32,842 nucleotides of DNA from an uncultured Marinomonas sp. GTDB taxonomy: Bacteria; Pseudomonadota; Gammaproteobacteria; Pseudomonadales; Marinomonadaceae. The notes below the pieces were generated by a model. That model worked only from the letters and a program-made list of their open reading frames with translations. It searched no databases and had not been told where the DNA came from. The DNA lies in assembly GCA_947493575.1 (NCBI GenBank), contig CANLRQ010000032.1, forward strand, positions 1 through 32,842, written 5' to 3'. Below, in pieces: positions 1 to 7,338 of this stretch. Every line of letters starts with the position of its first letter. Position 1 is the stretch's first letter. A program made the position numbers and the translations under genes.

Positions 1-728
1 CTGTTAAAGGGCGCGGGCGCGATATAGGGCCAATGAGGTTTAATATAACTCAGGTGCAAACACCAAGGAGCGCCTTTCGATTCTCGAATAAAATCCATGG
101 CTCTATTAGTCGTAAAAGCGGTTTCAGAATGCTCTTCTTTGACTCGTGCGGCTAAATTCGCGTTTCGCATGTACCAGCCACTTTGAACCTCACCATTGGA
201 ATCTTCTCCTGAATTGGCGTATTCATGCCACGGATTGTGCCCTTCATAGCCGAGCGAGCGAAGAAAGTTATTATATCTAAGGTCAGGAGAGACGCTTTGA
301 TCTGGGTGCAATCCATCGTCTCTTTCATAAGGTTCAAAGCCACATTCACTGACGAGCACCCCCCTTGAGGAATCAGGGTCAACACCAAGACGTTCCATGC
401 CTTCTACGTCTTTTCGCATATGTGTTTTACCAACAAGCCCAACACGGTAACCATGAGGGCGTAAGTAATCACCTATAGTTTTCTCTGAAATCTTTAAAGG
501 AACATTATTATAGGTTGCTCCATGGGAGAGTGCGTAACGACCTGTATAAAATGACATACGAGAAGGACCGCAAACGGGAGCTTGGGTGTAGGCTCTTTTA
601 AAATTAACGCCTTTTTTTGCTAGGGCGTCAATGGTAGGTGTTTTAATACTAGGATGACCATTACAACCGAGATAATCGGCTCGCAATTGATCTGCCATGA
701 TAAAAAGAATATTCGGTTTTTCAGCCAT
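1..728 (-). CDS. Sulfatase / phosphonate-monoester-hydrolase-like enzyme, N-terminal part (cut by window edge)
   Basis: The minus frame from ATG at 728 stays open to base 1, giving 242 residues; the C-terminus lies outside the window. The start reads MAEKPNILFIMADQ, the usual N-terminal strand of the alkaline-phosphatase/sulfatase superfamily with a metal-binding Asp at 13. Residues 53-57 are CGPSR, matching the C-x-P-S-R signature whose Cys is converted to formylglycine, and GK-T-H follows at about 100-103, where the family has active-site Lys/His. There is no signal peptide, so a cytoplasmic enzyme is expected. It probably hydrolyses a sulfate ester, but phosphonate or phosphate esters are possible because the superfamily is promiscuous. 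An AGAGG lies about 11 bases before the start. Its upstream region holds a putative IclR site and a MITE-like insertion. Class is firm; substrate is unknown. Confidence 0.85.
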   Translation of the reverse strand, partial: MAEKPNILFIMADQLRADYLGCNGHPSIKTPTIDALAKKGVNFKRAYTQAPVCGPSRMSFYTGRYALSHGATYNNVPLKISEKTIGDYLRPHGYRVGLVGKTHMRKDVEGMERLGVDPDSSRGVLVSECGFEPYERDDGLHPDQSVSPDLRYNNFLRSLGYEGHNPWHEYANSGEDSNGEVQSGWYMRNANLAARVKEEHSETAFTTNRAMDFIRESKGAPWCLHLSYIKPHWPYIAPAPFN

Positions 729-828
729 GATGCTTCAGCCTCTTACTATTTAAATGAGTTTTCTTGCTTTCAGAACGCAAGAAACCATGCTTCTGATGAA
801 AGCCAACGACTTAGAATGATCAACAATA

Positions 829-967
829 GAGATCTTTGCACGAAGTCATGAGCACTGATAAAACGAGGTAAAAACAAACGAAAAAGCGGGGTTTATGAGT
901 TATAAATGCGCATTTTGAGTTTTTTCTTACAAAGTATCAGCAGGCGTAATAGTCGTGCAAAGGTCTC
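829..967. mobile_element. 139-bp MITE-like non-autonomous element with 15-bp inverted ends and 5-bp target duplication
   Basis: The ends are GAGATCTTTGCACGA (829-843) and the inverse of GAGACCTTTGCACGA (953-967), 14 of 15 matching. The element is flanked by perfect direct repeats CAATA at 824-828 and 968-972. It has no transposase. The interior is AT-rich with no ORF worth calling. The ends resemble those of the 50-bp element at 27049 and, in their first six bases, the full IS at 29076, all with 5-bp duplications. It lies between the sulfatase start and the IclR-type site, so it lengthens that gene's leader or separates it from its promoter. Confidence 0.8.
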
Positions 968-1021
968 CAATAAGCTATTGATTGTTATAGTAGGGGTAAT
1001 TTAGAGAAATAAATCAGAGGG

Positions 1022-1036
1022 TTTCACTCTGTGAAA
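1022..1036 (-). promoter_or_regulatory. Putative IclR-family operator upstream of the sulfatase
   Basis: Perfect palindrome TTTCAC-TCT-GTGAAA. Read on the minus strand with its right flank it is TTTCACAGAGTGAAACCCT, which matches 17 of 19 bases of the site at 1939-1957 read on the plus strand. It lies about 290 bases upstream of the sulfatase start, or about 150 before the 139-bp element inserted. A possible minus-strand -10 (TATAAC, 989-984) follows it. Binding by the neighbouring IclR protein is inferred. Confidence 0.5.
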
Positions 1037-1073
1037 TAATCATTCAGTAAAAAGACACCTAGACAAAGACGCA

Positions 1074-1853
1074 TTATGATGTCAAACGATCTGATATTTG
1101 TTTGGTGGCCATTTGCAAACGAGGTAAAAAGAGGGTACTTATTTTAGACGCTTCAACACTTCCTTCTGGCCAAGCCATAGTCAAAGAAGCGATCACTTTT
1201 TCTTGGTGAATAATAGGGACAGCAATCGCTTCCACACGACGGCCATCCGTTGAACCTATACCCCAGTAGTTTGCTTCACGCACTCCAAAGCCTTGTGCTT
1301 TGGTTTTTTGTAAGAGCTGCTCAAGCCAAACAGTGTCATGGGCGAGGCGACCTTCTTTTCCGCCAGAGGCTTTGATCCCTTTAATTATTTCCTCTCGTTC
1401 TGCTTTTGAACAAAACGCTAAGTACGTTCTTCCCACGGCTGAGAAAAGCATCTCAGGTTTAATTCCTATGTGCTCTCTATTCAGAATAAAAGTGGATTGC
1501 GGGCGGCTAGACTCGATGACTCTCATCGTTAAATTGTCCCGCACAGCAATGTCTGAGGGCCATTGTAGATCCTTTTGTAAGTCTTTAATAATTGGAGATG
1601 ACAGTTCGGCTAACGCCATAGACGGCTTTTGCACTTCTTTGACTTGTTGCAGTATGTAAGACAAGCGATATTGTGAATCACCTAAAGACCGATATACCCA
1701 GCCTGCTTCTTGCAGAGTTCTGAGTATACGTAAGAGCGTTGCCTTGCTAATGTTTGTACTGTGATGAAGATCCGCCAATGACATAGGAGATTTATCTCTA
1801 AGCTCATCCAGAACGAGAATACCTCTTGCCAGAGCATCAATCGACTTCACCAT
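1074..1853 (-). CDS. IclR-family transcriptional regulator
   Basis: About 259 residues, the usual IclR length. An N-terminal winged helix-turn-helix (about 1-65, with SKATLLRILRTLQEAGW as recognition region) is followed by a C-terminal effector-binding domain (about 80-255). I chose ATG at 1853 over the in-frame ATG at 1868. The former begins MVKSIDALARGILVL, typical for the family, and is preceded by GAGGGA at good spacing, whereas the latter has no ribosome site. It sits between a sulfatase gene (same strand, downstream) and a divergent TctCBA transporter operon. Matching palindromes lie upstream of both, so it probably controls uptake and processing of one organic substrate and may respond to that compound or a product. 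Whether it activates or represses cannot be read from sequence. Confidence 0.9.
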   Translation of the reverse strand: MVKSIDALARGILVLDELRDKSPMSLADLHHSTNISKATLLRILRTLQEAGWVYRSLGDSQYRLSYILQQVKEVQKPSMALAELSSPIIKDLQKDLQWPSDIAVRDNLTMRVIESSRPQSTFILNREHIGIKPEMLFSAVGRTYLAFCSKAEREEIIKGIKASGGKEGRLAHDTVWLEQLLQKTKAQGFGVREANYWGIGSTDGRRVEAIAVPIIHQEKVIASLTMAWPEGSVEASKISTLFLPRLQMATKQISDRLTS

Positions 1854-1938
1854 ACCACTTTCCCTCATTTTATTGCCGTTAAAAAATGTTGAAGCTGTTA
1901 ATAAGCCCTACTCAGCGTCATCATAAGATAGCTTAAAA

Positions 1939-1953
1939 TTTCACCAAGTGAAA
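1939..1953 (+). promoter_or_regulatory. Putative IclR-family operator in the iclR-tctC gap
   Basis: Perfect palindrome TTTCAC-CAA-GTGAAA between divergently transcribed iclR (start 1853) and the tct genes. With its downstream flank (TTTCACCAAGTGAAACCCT) it nearly repeats the site before the sulfatase, in the same orientation relative to the gene served. It could serve both autoregulation of iclR and control of tctCBA. Binding is inferred from position and symmetry. Confidence 0.55.
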
Positions 1954-2034
1954 CCCTGTATCCATATCCGCATTTTGCACTGTAGAATCTTTCCTATTGT
2001 TAGAACATAACCGTTACGTAAAGGAAAAATAATT

Positions 2035-2211
2035 ATGACTCAACTTAACGAAACACTCAAAATAAATGATAATCCCATAAATTTACGCACTATAAACGAG
2101 GAGAAATGTTCTATGAGACTAACTAAATTAACCCGAAGCATAAGTTTTTATACTTCTGTTCTGACCGCTGCTACATTCGTTTCAGCGTCACCAGAAATTC
2201 ATATACTATAA
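2035..2211 (+). pseudogene. 58-residue leader ORF carrying a duplicated, decayed tctC signal-peptide start
   Basis: An ATG at 2035 preceded by AAAGGAAA opens a 58-codon frame. Its first 26 residues (MTQLNETLKINDNPINL...) match nothing I recognise. From the in-frame ATG at 2113, which has its own GAGGAG site, it is a diverged copy of the TctC signal peptide (MRLTKLTRSISFYTS against MKLTKLIRIISFYAS), then stops at 2211, just before the real tctC ribosome site. It may be the fused remnant of an older gene start plus a duplicated tctC start. It could still act as a translated leader ahead of tctC. Functional status is uncertain. Confidence 0.4.
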
Positions 2212-2302
2212 ACAAGGAGAAATGTTCTATGAAACTAACAAAATTAATCCGAATCATAAGTTTTTATGCTTCTATTATAATTGCTTTTACATCCGTTTCA
2301 GC
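2089..2302 (+). repeat. Tandem duplication of the tctC ribosome-binding/signal-peptide region
   Basis: Two copies at a 116-base offset: 2089-2186 and 2205-2302, each beginning ACTATAAAC and containing an AGGAGAAATGTTCTATGA start region. By eye about 84 of 98 aligned bases agree, so the duplication is not recent. The second copy is the functional start of tctC. The first gives the truncated leader ORF. Confidence 0.8.
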
Positions 2303-3185
2303 TTTATCTGCTGAAAAATGGACACCATCAAGCCCTATCATGTTTCAAATTGGTGCTGGCGCTGGTGGTGAAACCGACTCTATAGGTAGAGTATTTGCTG
2401 ATGTACTTGAAAAACAAACTGGATGGGAAGTCGTTGCAGAAAATAAACCAGGAGGGGCAGGTATTGCCATGCTTTCTGTGATGAAAAACAAAAAATCAGA
2501 TGGCAAAACCTTCGGTTTAGCAATTAATATGCCCGTACTAGTTAACTTAGTGCTACGAGGAGAAAAGCTACCATTTAACTTGGATCATTTTGATTATCTT
2601 GGTACTTTGGCATCCGCAGGTGTGGCCATTGTCGCCAGAAAAGATGCTCCGTTTAACAACATAGCAGAACTCGTTGATTACTCTAAAAAACATGGCAGCG
2701 TAGCTATCGCAACAGATTCTAAACCTCAAGAATTAGTAATGAAAAGTATCGCTAAAAAAACTGGCGCCAAATTTAAAATTTTAGTGACTAAAAGCAGTGG
2801 TGAACAACTTCAATTCTTACTTGGAAATAAAGCATTAGTTGGTTTACCAAGTGGAAAACACATACCTTATCTTGCCACTAATGAGTTAAAAATGTTGGCC
2901 AGCGCAAACTCTACTCGTCATAGCTATGCATTAGATACAGAAACACTCATTGAACAAGGTTTTAATGTTTTTGTTGACCCTACTTTCTATTTTGTTGCAC
3001 CTAAAGGGCTTAATCCAACTGTAAAAGAAACGATTATCACAGCGATAGATAAAGCCGTTAAATCCGATGAAGTACAGAAAATTGTTAAAAATGTACTTGC
3101 ATCTGAAGCAAAAAATTTAGGACCTGAAGGTACAAGAGCCATGCTAGATAACGGTTTTTCTGGAGTAAAAGTCCTTTTTAATTAA
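2229..3185 (+). CDS. tctC: TctC/Bug-type periplasmic substrate-binding protein of a tripartite tricarboxylate transporter
   Basis: The 318-residue product has a signal peptide (basic start, hydrophobic segment about 8-24, likely cleavage after SALSA near 27). The mature part has the two-lobed Bug receptor pattern: a Gly-rich ligand loop near 40-47 (GAGAGGETD), VVAENKPGGAG near 70-80, and a late FYFVAPKGLNPTVKETI segment. Such receptors capture carboxylates or related organic anions in the periplasm and deliver them to the TctAB membrane pair. AAGGAG lies 9-10 bases before ATG. tctB starts 27 bases after the stop, so the three genes form an operon. The ligand is unknown; the neighbouring sulfatase hints at a sulfated or sulfonated compound. 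Confidence 0.9.
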   Translation: MKLTKLIRIISFYASIIIAFTSVSALSAEKWTPSSPIMFQIGAGAGGETDSIGRVFADVLEKQTGWEVVAENKPGGAGIAMLSVMKNKKSDGKTFGLAINMPVLVNLVLRGEKLPFNLDHFDYLGTLASAGVAIVARKDAPFNNIAELVDYSKKHGSVAIATDSKPQELVMKSIAKKTGAKFKILVTKSSGEQLQFLLGNKALVGLPSGKHIPYLATNELKMLASANSTRHSYALDTETLIEQGFNVFVDPTFYFVAPKGLNPTVKETIITAIDKAVKSDEVQKIVKNVLASEAKNLGPEGTRAMLDNGFSGVKVLFN

Positions 3186-3212
3186 TATCACCTTCAATAA
3201 GGAGAGAGCGAT

Positions 3213-3632
3213 ATGTATGTTGATAAACTAAGTGGAGGTTTTTTTGCACTGTTAGGCTTGATCTTGCTCTTTGTGCTCATACCTGATCAGGTTGAACTAA
3301 TTGAGTCCGATGGACTTACTCCGCAGACCTTTCCTGTAGCGATTTCATGGTTACTGGTTATCACAGGTTGCACTCAACTGGTGATAACAAATAAATCGAA
3401 GATAGAAATAAGAAAAGAAGTCATTAGAGTAATCGCTCTATGTAGCATCTTTGCTGGTTTTATCTATATAGCTTCGTGGATACAGTTTATATACCTCTCT
3501 CCTTTACTTGCTTTTCTTCTTATGAAATATATGAAAGAAAATCGATTGCTCTGGTTGGGATTAGGGACTTTATGTACTCCTTTTTGTATCTGGTTTTGTG
3601 TTCATGTATTACTGGGTAGAGAGCTAATTTAA
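3213..3632 (+). CDS. tctB: TctB-family small membrane subunit of the tripartite tricarboxylate transporter
   Basis: 139 residues with about four hydrophobic segments (roughly 8-24, 43-58, 72-88 with continuation to about 105, and 112-132), the size and topology of the poorly conserved TctB subunit. The conserved DGLTPQTFPVAI segment after the first helix is typical of the family. A strong AAGGAGAGAG precedes the start. It lies between tctC and tctA (30-base gap to tctA). TctB is needed with TctA for transport, although its exact role is unclear. Identification rests on size, topology and operon position. Confidence 0.85.
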   Translation: MYVDKLSGGFFALLGLILLFVLIPDQVELIESDGLTPQTFPVAISWLLVITGCTQLVITNKSKIEIRKEVIRVIALCSIFAGFIYIASWIQFIYLSPLLAFLLMKYMKENRLLWLGLGTLCTPFCIWFCVHVLLGRELI

Positions 3633-3662
3633 GTCCTCAATTCAATCTAAATAGGTGGTGTT

Positions 3663-5180
3663 ATGGTTGATTTAGCAACAATTCTTGCTGGCTTTGCAGA
3701 TGTCTTTACGTTATCGACGATACTCTATGTTCTGCTTGACGTAGTGATAGGTCAGTTCGTGGGAGCCATACCGGGAATAGGTCCAGTCATGGCTATGGCA
3801 ATAGCAATTCCATTTTCATTTGTTATGAGTCCTCTTTCTGCTATCGGCTTGCTAATAGGGATTAATAAAGGTGGATTAGTTGGAGGTGCTATTCCTGCTA
3901 TATTAATGAATACACCGGGAACACCAGATGCCGCTGCGACAGCATTAGATGGCTATCCACTCTCAAAAAAGGGAAAGCCTCTTAAGTCTATGAAAATGGC
4001 ACTTTACTCTTCAGTTACTGGAGATGTATTTGCTGACATTTTACTTATAACAGTTGCCGCGCCTTTGGCAATTATTGCTCTACAAATGGGTCCAGTTGAA
4101 GTATTAAGTTTGATGATTTGCGCCTTTGCTGTTATTGCTGGTTTAATCGGGAACTCTGTAACTAAGGGTATTATTTCAGCACTACTTGGCCTACTTTTTG
4201 CTACAGTAGGAAGTGACCCTCAACATTTTACTCCTCGTTTTATTTTTCAATGGTTTGAACTATTTGAAGGATTACCATTAGCCCCGGTTGCAATTGGCAT
4301 GTTAGCCATTTCCGAAATTCTTAATAAATTAGCGAAACACTCTGGTACAGCGCAAGCCGTTATTTCTATTCCAAAGGAACAAGCAGCTGAAGATAAATGT
4401 ATTAGTTTCAAAGAATATTGGTCTTGTCGTTTTACAAATATACGAGGCGCTTTTATCGGAGTGCTTATTGGAATTGTTCCTGGAGTCGGCTCTACCGCAG
4501 CTGCCTTTCTTTCCTATAGCCTCACAAAACGAAGATCAAAAGAGCCGGAAAGTTTTGGTAAAGGGAATTTACATGGTATTGCAGCCTCAGAGTCAGCAAA
4601 TTCAGCTGTTACTGGTGCCAGTATGATCCCACTTTTTACACTGGGTATCCCTGGAAGTGTTAATGCAGCATTGATTATATCAGCTCTAATGATACAGGGT
4701 TTCGAACCAGGACCTTTACTATTTGAAAATCAAGGGCAGTTGGTATATGGCATTTTTGGCACTATGCTGCTAGCTAATATTATTAACTTATGTGTTGGCC
4801 AATTTGGCCTTCGATTATGGTCTCGCATTGTAATGGCACCAGAATCCTTTATTTACAGTTCATCACTACTACTTTGCGTGATCGGCATTGGTCTAACTAC
4901 AGGCGGATTATTTGGTGTCGTTATTATGTTGATTTTTGCCGTGTTAGGCTATTTTATGACAGCCCTTGGTTACTCGAGCATTATTTTTATCATTGCCTTT
5001 TTCTTAGGACCTAGATTTGAGATGTCTTTAGGACAAACTTTGGTATTACTAGATGGAAACCCTGCAAATTTCCTTGAATACCCAGTCGGTATTTTTTTCT
5101 TAGCACTCACTTTAGTGAGTGCTTGGTGGTTAGTAAAAAAACCTACTAATAAAACTCCATTAAATTCAACGACTAAATAG
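3663..5180 (+). CDS. tctA: TctA-family large membrane subunit of the tripartite tricarboxylate transporter
   Basis: 505 residues, the normal TctA length, with about 10-12 membrane helices. The family's glycine/proline motifs are visible: GAIPGIGPVMAMAIAIPFSF near 34-53, a matching IGIVPGVGSTAAAF in the second half that reflects the internal repeat, and ASESANSAVTGASMIPLFTLGIPGS. It forms the permease that moves the TctC-bound anion across the inner membrane by ion symport. AGGTGGTG precedes the start. It ends the operon; no strong intrinsic terminator follows, only a weak AAACAC/GTGTTT pairing. Downstream lies transposon debris. Confidence 0.93.
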   Translation: MVDLATILAGFADVFTLSTILYVLLDVVIGQFVGAIPGIGPVMAMAIAIPFSFVMSPLSAIGLLIGINKGGLVGGAIPAILMNTPGTPDAAATALDGYPLSKKGKPLKSMKMALYSSVTGDVFADILLITVAAPLAIIALQMGPVEVLSLMICAFAVIAGLIGNSVTKGIISALLGLLFATVGSDPQHFTPRFIFQWFELFEGLPLAPVAIGMLAISEILNKLAKHSGTAQAVISIPKEQAAEDKCISFKEYWSCRFTNIRGAFIGVLIGIVPGVGSTAAAFLSYSLTKRRSKEPESFGKGNLHGIAASESANSAVTGASMIPLFTLGIPGSVNAALIISALMIQGFEPGPLLFENQGQLVYGIFGTMLLANIINLCVGQFGLRLWSRIVMAPESFIYSSSLLLCVIGIGLTTGGLFGVVIMLIFAVLGYFMTALGYSSIIFIIAFFLGPRFEMSLGQTLVLLDGNPANFLEYPVGIFFLALTLVSAWWLVKKPTNKTPLNSTTK

Positions 5181-5267
5181 ACATAACAATAAACACTATT
5201 TAACTAATATAAGGTGTTTCCCCCTATGATTTGAAAAATGAAAGAAGGAGTAACATTATAAACTCCT

Positions 5268-5356
5268 CTAACAAATGATTAATCCATTCTCTTTCGCTGT
5301 TTCGATAATGCTGTAGAGAACGGCTCTACTTTTTGCACCGTTGACTGTGTTCGCAA
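5268..5356 (-). pseudogene. C-terminal fragment of an IS66-type transposase (TnpC)
   Basis: On the minus strand the frame reads LANTVNGAKSRAVLYSII followed by ETAKENGL and soon a stop (TAG at 5270-5268). This matches the conserved C-terminal region of IS66 TnpC (pattern NT..GAK-S--LYSLIETAKANGL). Everything upstream is replaced by group II intron sequence. Only about 25 recognisable residues remain, so it is a relic. Confidence 0.6.
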
Positions 5357-5520
5357 GTCGAGTCAGCAAGGGGGAGTTTCGCCCCCGAGCTGCTCACAGA
5401 ACCGTACGTAACAGTCTCCCGTTATACGGCTCTTGGTCACACATTTGATGCACGAAGTAATTCCCCATGAGCAAAAAGCGTTGGCATGCGTCTACGTACT
5501 TGATATAGAAACCTGAGGAA
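5357..5520 (-). mobile_element. 3' end of a group II intron (domains V and VI plus the end of its reverse-transcriptase ORF), 5'-truncated
   Basis: Minus strand 5432-5398 folds as a textbook domain V: GAGCCGTA pairs with TACGGTTC, there is a 2-nt CG bulge, an upper stem TAACGG, a GAGA tetraloop, and the AGC triad. It is followed by domain VI (5395-5360): GAGCAGC pairs with GCTG-A-CTC, leaving a bulged A at 5363, capped by a GGGGG/CCCCC stem. The bulged A lies seven bases from the inferred 3' splice point (5357/5356), beyond which IS66 coding sequence resumes. Upstream, the frame ending TGA at 5439-5437 (RRRMPTLFAHGELLRASNV) looks like the tail of the intron protein. The rest of the intron is missing; the 5520 limit is approximate. 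Confidence 0.7.
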
Positions 5521-5603
5521 AAGATGTAAACATAGAGTGATGATTCCTTAGACCAAAGAAATTATTACTCTATGTGAATCAAAATTTGATTGTTATGTGT
5601 GGT

Positions 5604-5632
5604 TTGCTGAACACTTACTCTCAGAGTAAAAT
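5604..5632 (+). promoter_or_regulatory. Probable sigma70 promoter for the YbaM-like gene
   Basis: TTGCTG (5604-5609), a 17-base spacer, then TAAAAT (5627-5632), 45 bases before the ATG at 5678. This is a good match to the -35/-10 consensus in correct spacing. Confidence 0.5.
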
Positions 5633-5677
5633 AATACACCAAGCAAAACACTAACGTTATTAGGTAAAGGGTTCATC

Positions 5678-5848
5678 ATGTCTCTCGAAAAGGCACCAAA
5701 GCACATCAAACTTGCAGTCGATTTAATTGATATTTTAGAATCAAATGGCATTGATCCAGAGACAGCAGTTCAAGCGCTTGAGATTGTCTTAAAAGATTTC
5801 AAAAAGCAGCAAGTAGAAGCGGTAGAGCAAAAGACTGGTAAGGAATAA
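5678..5848 (+). CDS. YbaM-like (DUF2496) small protein
   Basis: 56 residues beginning MSLEKAPKHIKLAVDLIDIL. It closely resembles the small DUF2496/YbaM family of gammaproteobacteria (pattern MSLE-AP-HIKLAVDLI-LLE, then a second helix AL-IV--DF). It is predicted to be two amphipathic helices, soluble, with no known biochemical function. AAAGGG precedes the ATG at correct spacing and a good promoter lies upstream. It converges on der. An imperfect 8-bp hairpin (5900-5907 with 5913-5920) between them overlaps the der stop and could terminate weakly. Confidence 0.75.
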   Translation: MSLEKAPKHIKLAVDLIDILESNGIDPETAVQALEIVLKDFKKQQVEAVEQKTGKE

Positions 5849-5912
5849 CAAAACACCACTCACCTTAATTCAGCAAATGGTGTAATGCCTATTCTATAAA
5901 ATCATAGTGTTA

Positions 5913-7253
5913 CTATGGTTTCTTTGTAGCGAAAGGATTGTCCGAGGATTTAAATTCGAAAGAAATTGGTGTGCCCATAATATTCAATACTTGGCGGAAT
6001 TTATTCTCCAAGAACTTTTTATAACTACCCGGCAAAGATCCCGTTTGATTCCCATGAACAACGATACGTGGAGGGTTAGACCCACCTTGGTGGGCGTAAC
6101 GAAGTTTAATACGACGCCCTTTCACCATTGGTGGCTGATGCTCAGATACCGCATCTTCAAGAATGCGCGTTAAACGGTTCGTTGACCATTTTGCATAACA
6201 AGATTCATAAGTATCTTCTATTGTGTCATAGAGATTACCAACTGCTGTACCATGCAAAGCGGAAATATAATGCACTTTTGCATAAGGAATAAACCCTAAA
6301 CGACGCTCCACTTCTTTTTTAATGTGTTCTTTATCGTCTTTCGACATGCCATCCCACTTGTTAATGGCAATCACAACACCTCGGCCTGCATCCAAAACAT
6401 AGCCAATCATATGCAAATCTTGCTCAACTAAATCTTCCTGAGCATCAATCACAACAATTACTACATTTGCATCTTGAATGGCTTTTAGCGTTTTAACTAT
6501 CGAAAATTTTTCGACGGCTTCTTTTATGTGTTTACGACGGCGAACACCAGCAGTATCGATTAACGTGTAATCTTTATCATAGCGAGTATAAGGAATATAA
6601 ACACTGTCTCGTGTTGTACCCGGCATATCGTAAACAACCACACGATCTTCACCAAGCATGCGGTTTACCAAAGTCGACTTGCCGACATTAGGTCGTCCGA
6701 CTACGCCAATACGAATACCTTTTGACTCGATATCAATTTGATCTCGTGCTTCTTGGATTTTTTCTGCATAAGGTGCAAGCACTTTATCAACAAGAATATG
6801 AACACCCTTACCATGAGAAGCCGCAATCGGATGCAAGTCACCAAGACCCATTGAGTAAAAGTCAGCTAAGGCAATGTCTTCATTGATCCCATCCGTTTTA
6901 TTCACTACTAAATAAATCGGTTTATTAGAGCGTCGTAAATGATCAGCGATCATTTCATCAGCGGGATTAAGACCATGACGGCCATCAACAAGAAATAAAA
7001 CAGAATCAGCTTCCTCGATTGCTAACAAAGACTGTTGGGCCATTCTTTCATCAATGCCCTCTTCATCGCCACTAATACCACCAGTATCTATGACAATAAA
7101 TTCATGTTCCCCTACTTTCCCGTCGCCATATTTGCGATCACGGGTTAAACCAGGGTAATCTGCTACAAGAGCATCGCGAGAGCGAGTCATCTGATTAAAC
7201 AGTGTTGACTTGCCAACATTGGGTCTACCAACCAATGCAATAACTGGGATCAT
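5913..7253 (-). CDS. der: Ribosome-assembly GTPase Der (EngA)
   Basis: 446 residues from [17 protein letters not shown]; an in-frame ATG 15 codons earlier is disregarded because family members start here. There are two tandem G domains: GRPNVGKST at 9-17 with DTGG and NKTD (118-121), and GRPNVGKST at 186-194 with DTAG and NKWD. A C-terminal KH-like domain (about 355-440, ending in a basic tail) follows. Der binds the 50S subunit and is essential for its late maturation. It is the last gene of the conserved hisS-yfgM-bamB-der cluster, but a strong hairpin with T-tract lies only 18 bases upstream of its start, so it may be expressed partly independently. Confidence 0.97.
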   Translation of the reverse strand: MIPVIALVGRPNVGKSTLFNQMTRSRDALVADYPGLTRDRKYGDGKVGEHEFIVIDTGGISGDEEGIDERMAQQSLLAIEEADSVLFLVDGRHGLNPADEMIADHLRRSNKPIYLVVNKTDGINEDIALADFYSMGLGDLHPIAASHGKGVHILVDKVLAPYAEKIQEARDQIDIESKGIRIGVVGRPNVGKSTLVNRMLGEDRVVVYDMPGTTRDSVYIPYTRYDKDYTLIDTAGVRRRKHIKEAVEKFSIVKTLKAIQDANVVIVVIDAQEDLVEQDLHMIGYVLDAGRGVVIAINKWDGMSKDDKEHIKKEVERRLGFIPYAKVHYISALHGTAVGNLYDTIEDTYESCYAKWSTNRLTRILEDAVSEHQPPMVKGRRIKLRYAHQGGSNPPRIVVHGNQTGSLPGSYKKFLENKFRQVLNIMGTPISFEFKSSDNPFATKKP

Positions 7254-7270
7254 TCTTTTACCTATAAAAT

Positions 7271-7311
7271 ATAAAAAGTGGCTACTGCTTTTTATCACAC
7301 AGTAGCCACTT
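7271..7311 (-). terminator. Intrinsic terminator between bamB and der
   Basis: AAGTGGCTACTG (7276-7287) pairs perfectly over 12 bp with CAGTAGCCACTT (7300-7311). On the minus strand the stem is followed by TTTTTATATTTTAT. It lies downstream of bamB and immediately before the der ribosome site. A second, smaller hairpin (TTACTTAC/GTAAGTAA, about 7327-7348) overlaps the bamB stop. Confidence 0.7.
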
Positions 7312-7338
7312 AAAAATACCGTTCTAATTACTTACTTT

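Noticed and set aside
152..388. 78-codon minus-strand ORF
   Set aside because: Out of frame within the sulfatase gene, whose frame is continuous to base 1.
654..851. 65-codon plus-strand ORF
   Set aside because: Overlaps the sulfatase start on the other strand and runs into the MITE end; no family resemblance.
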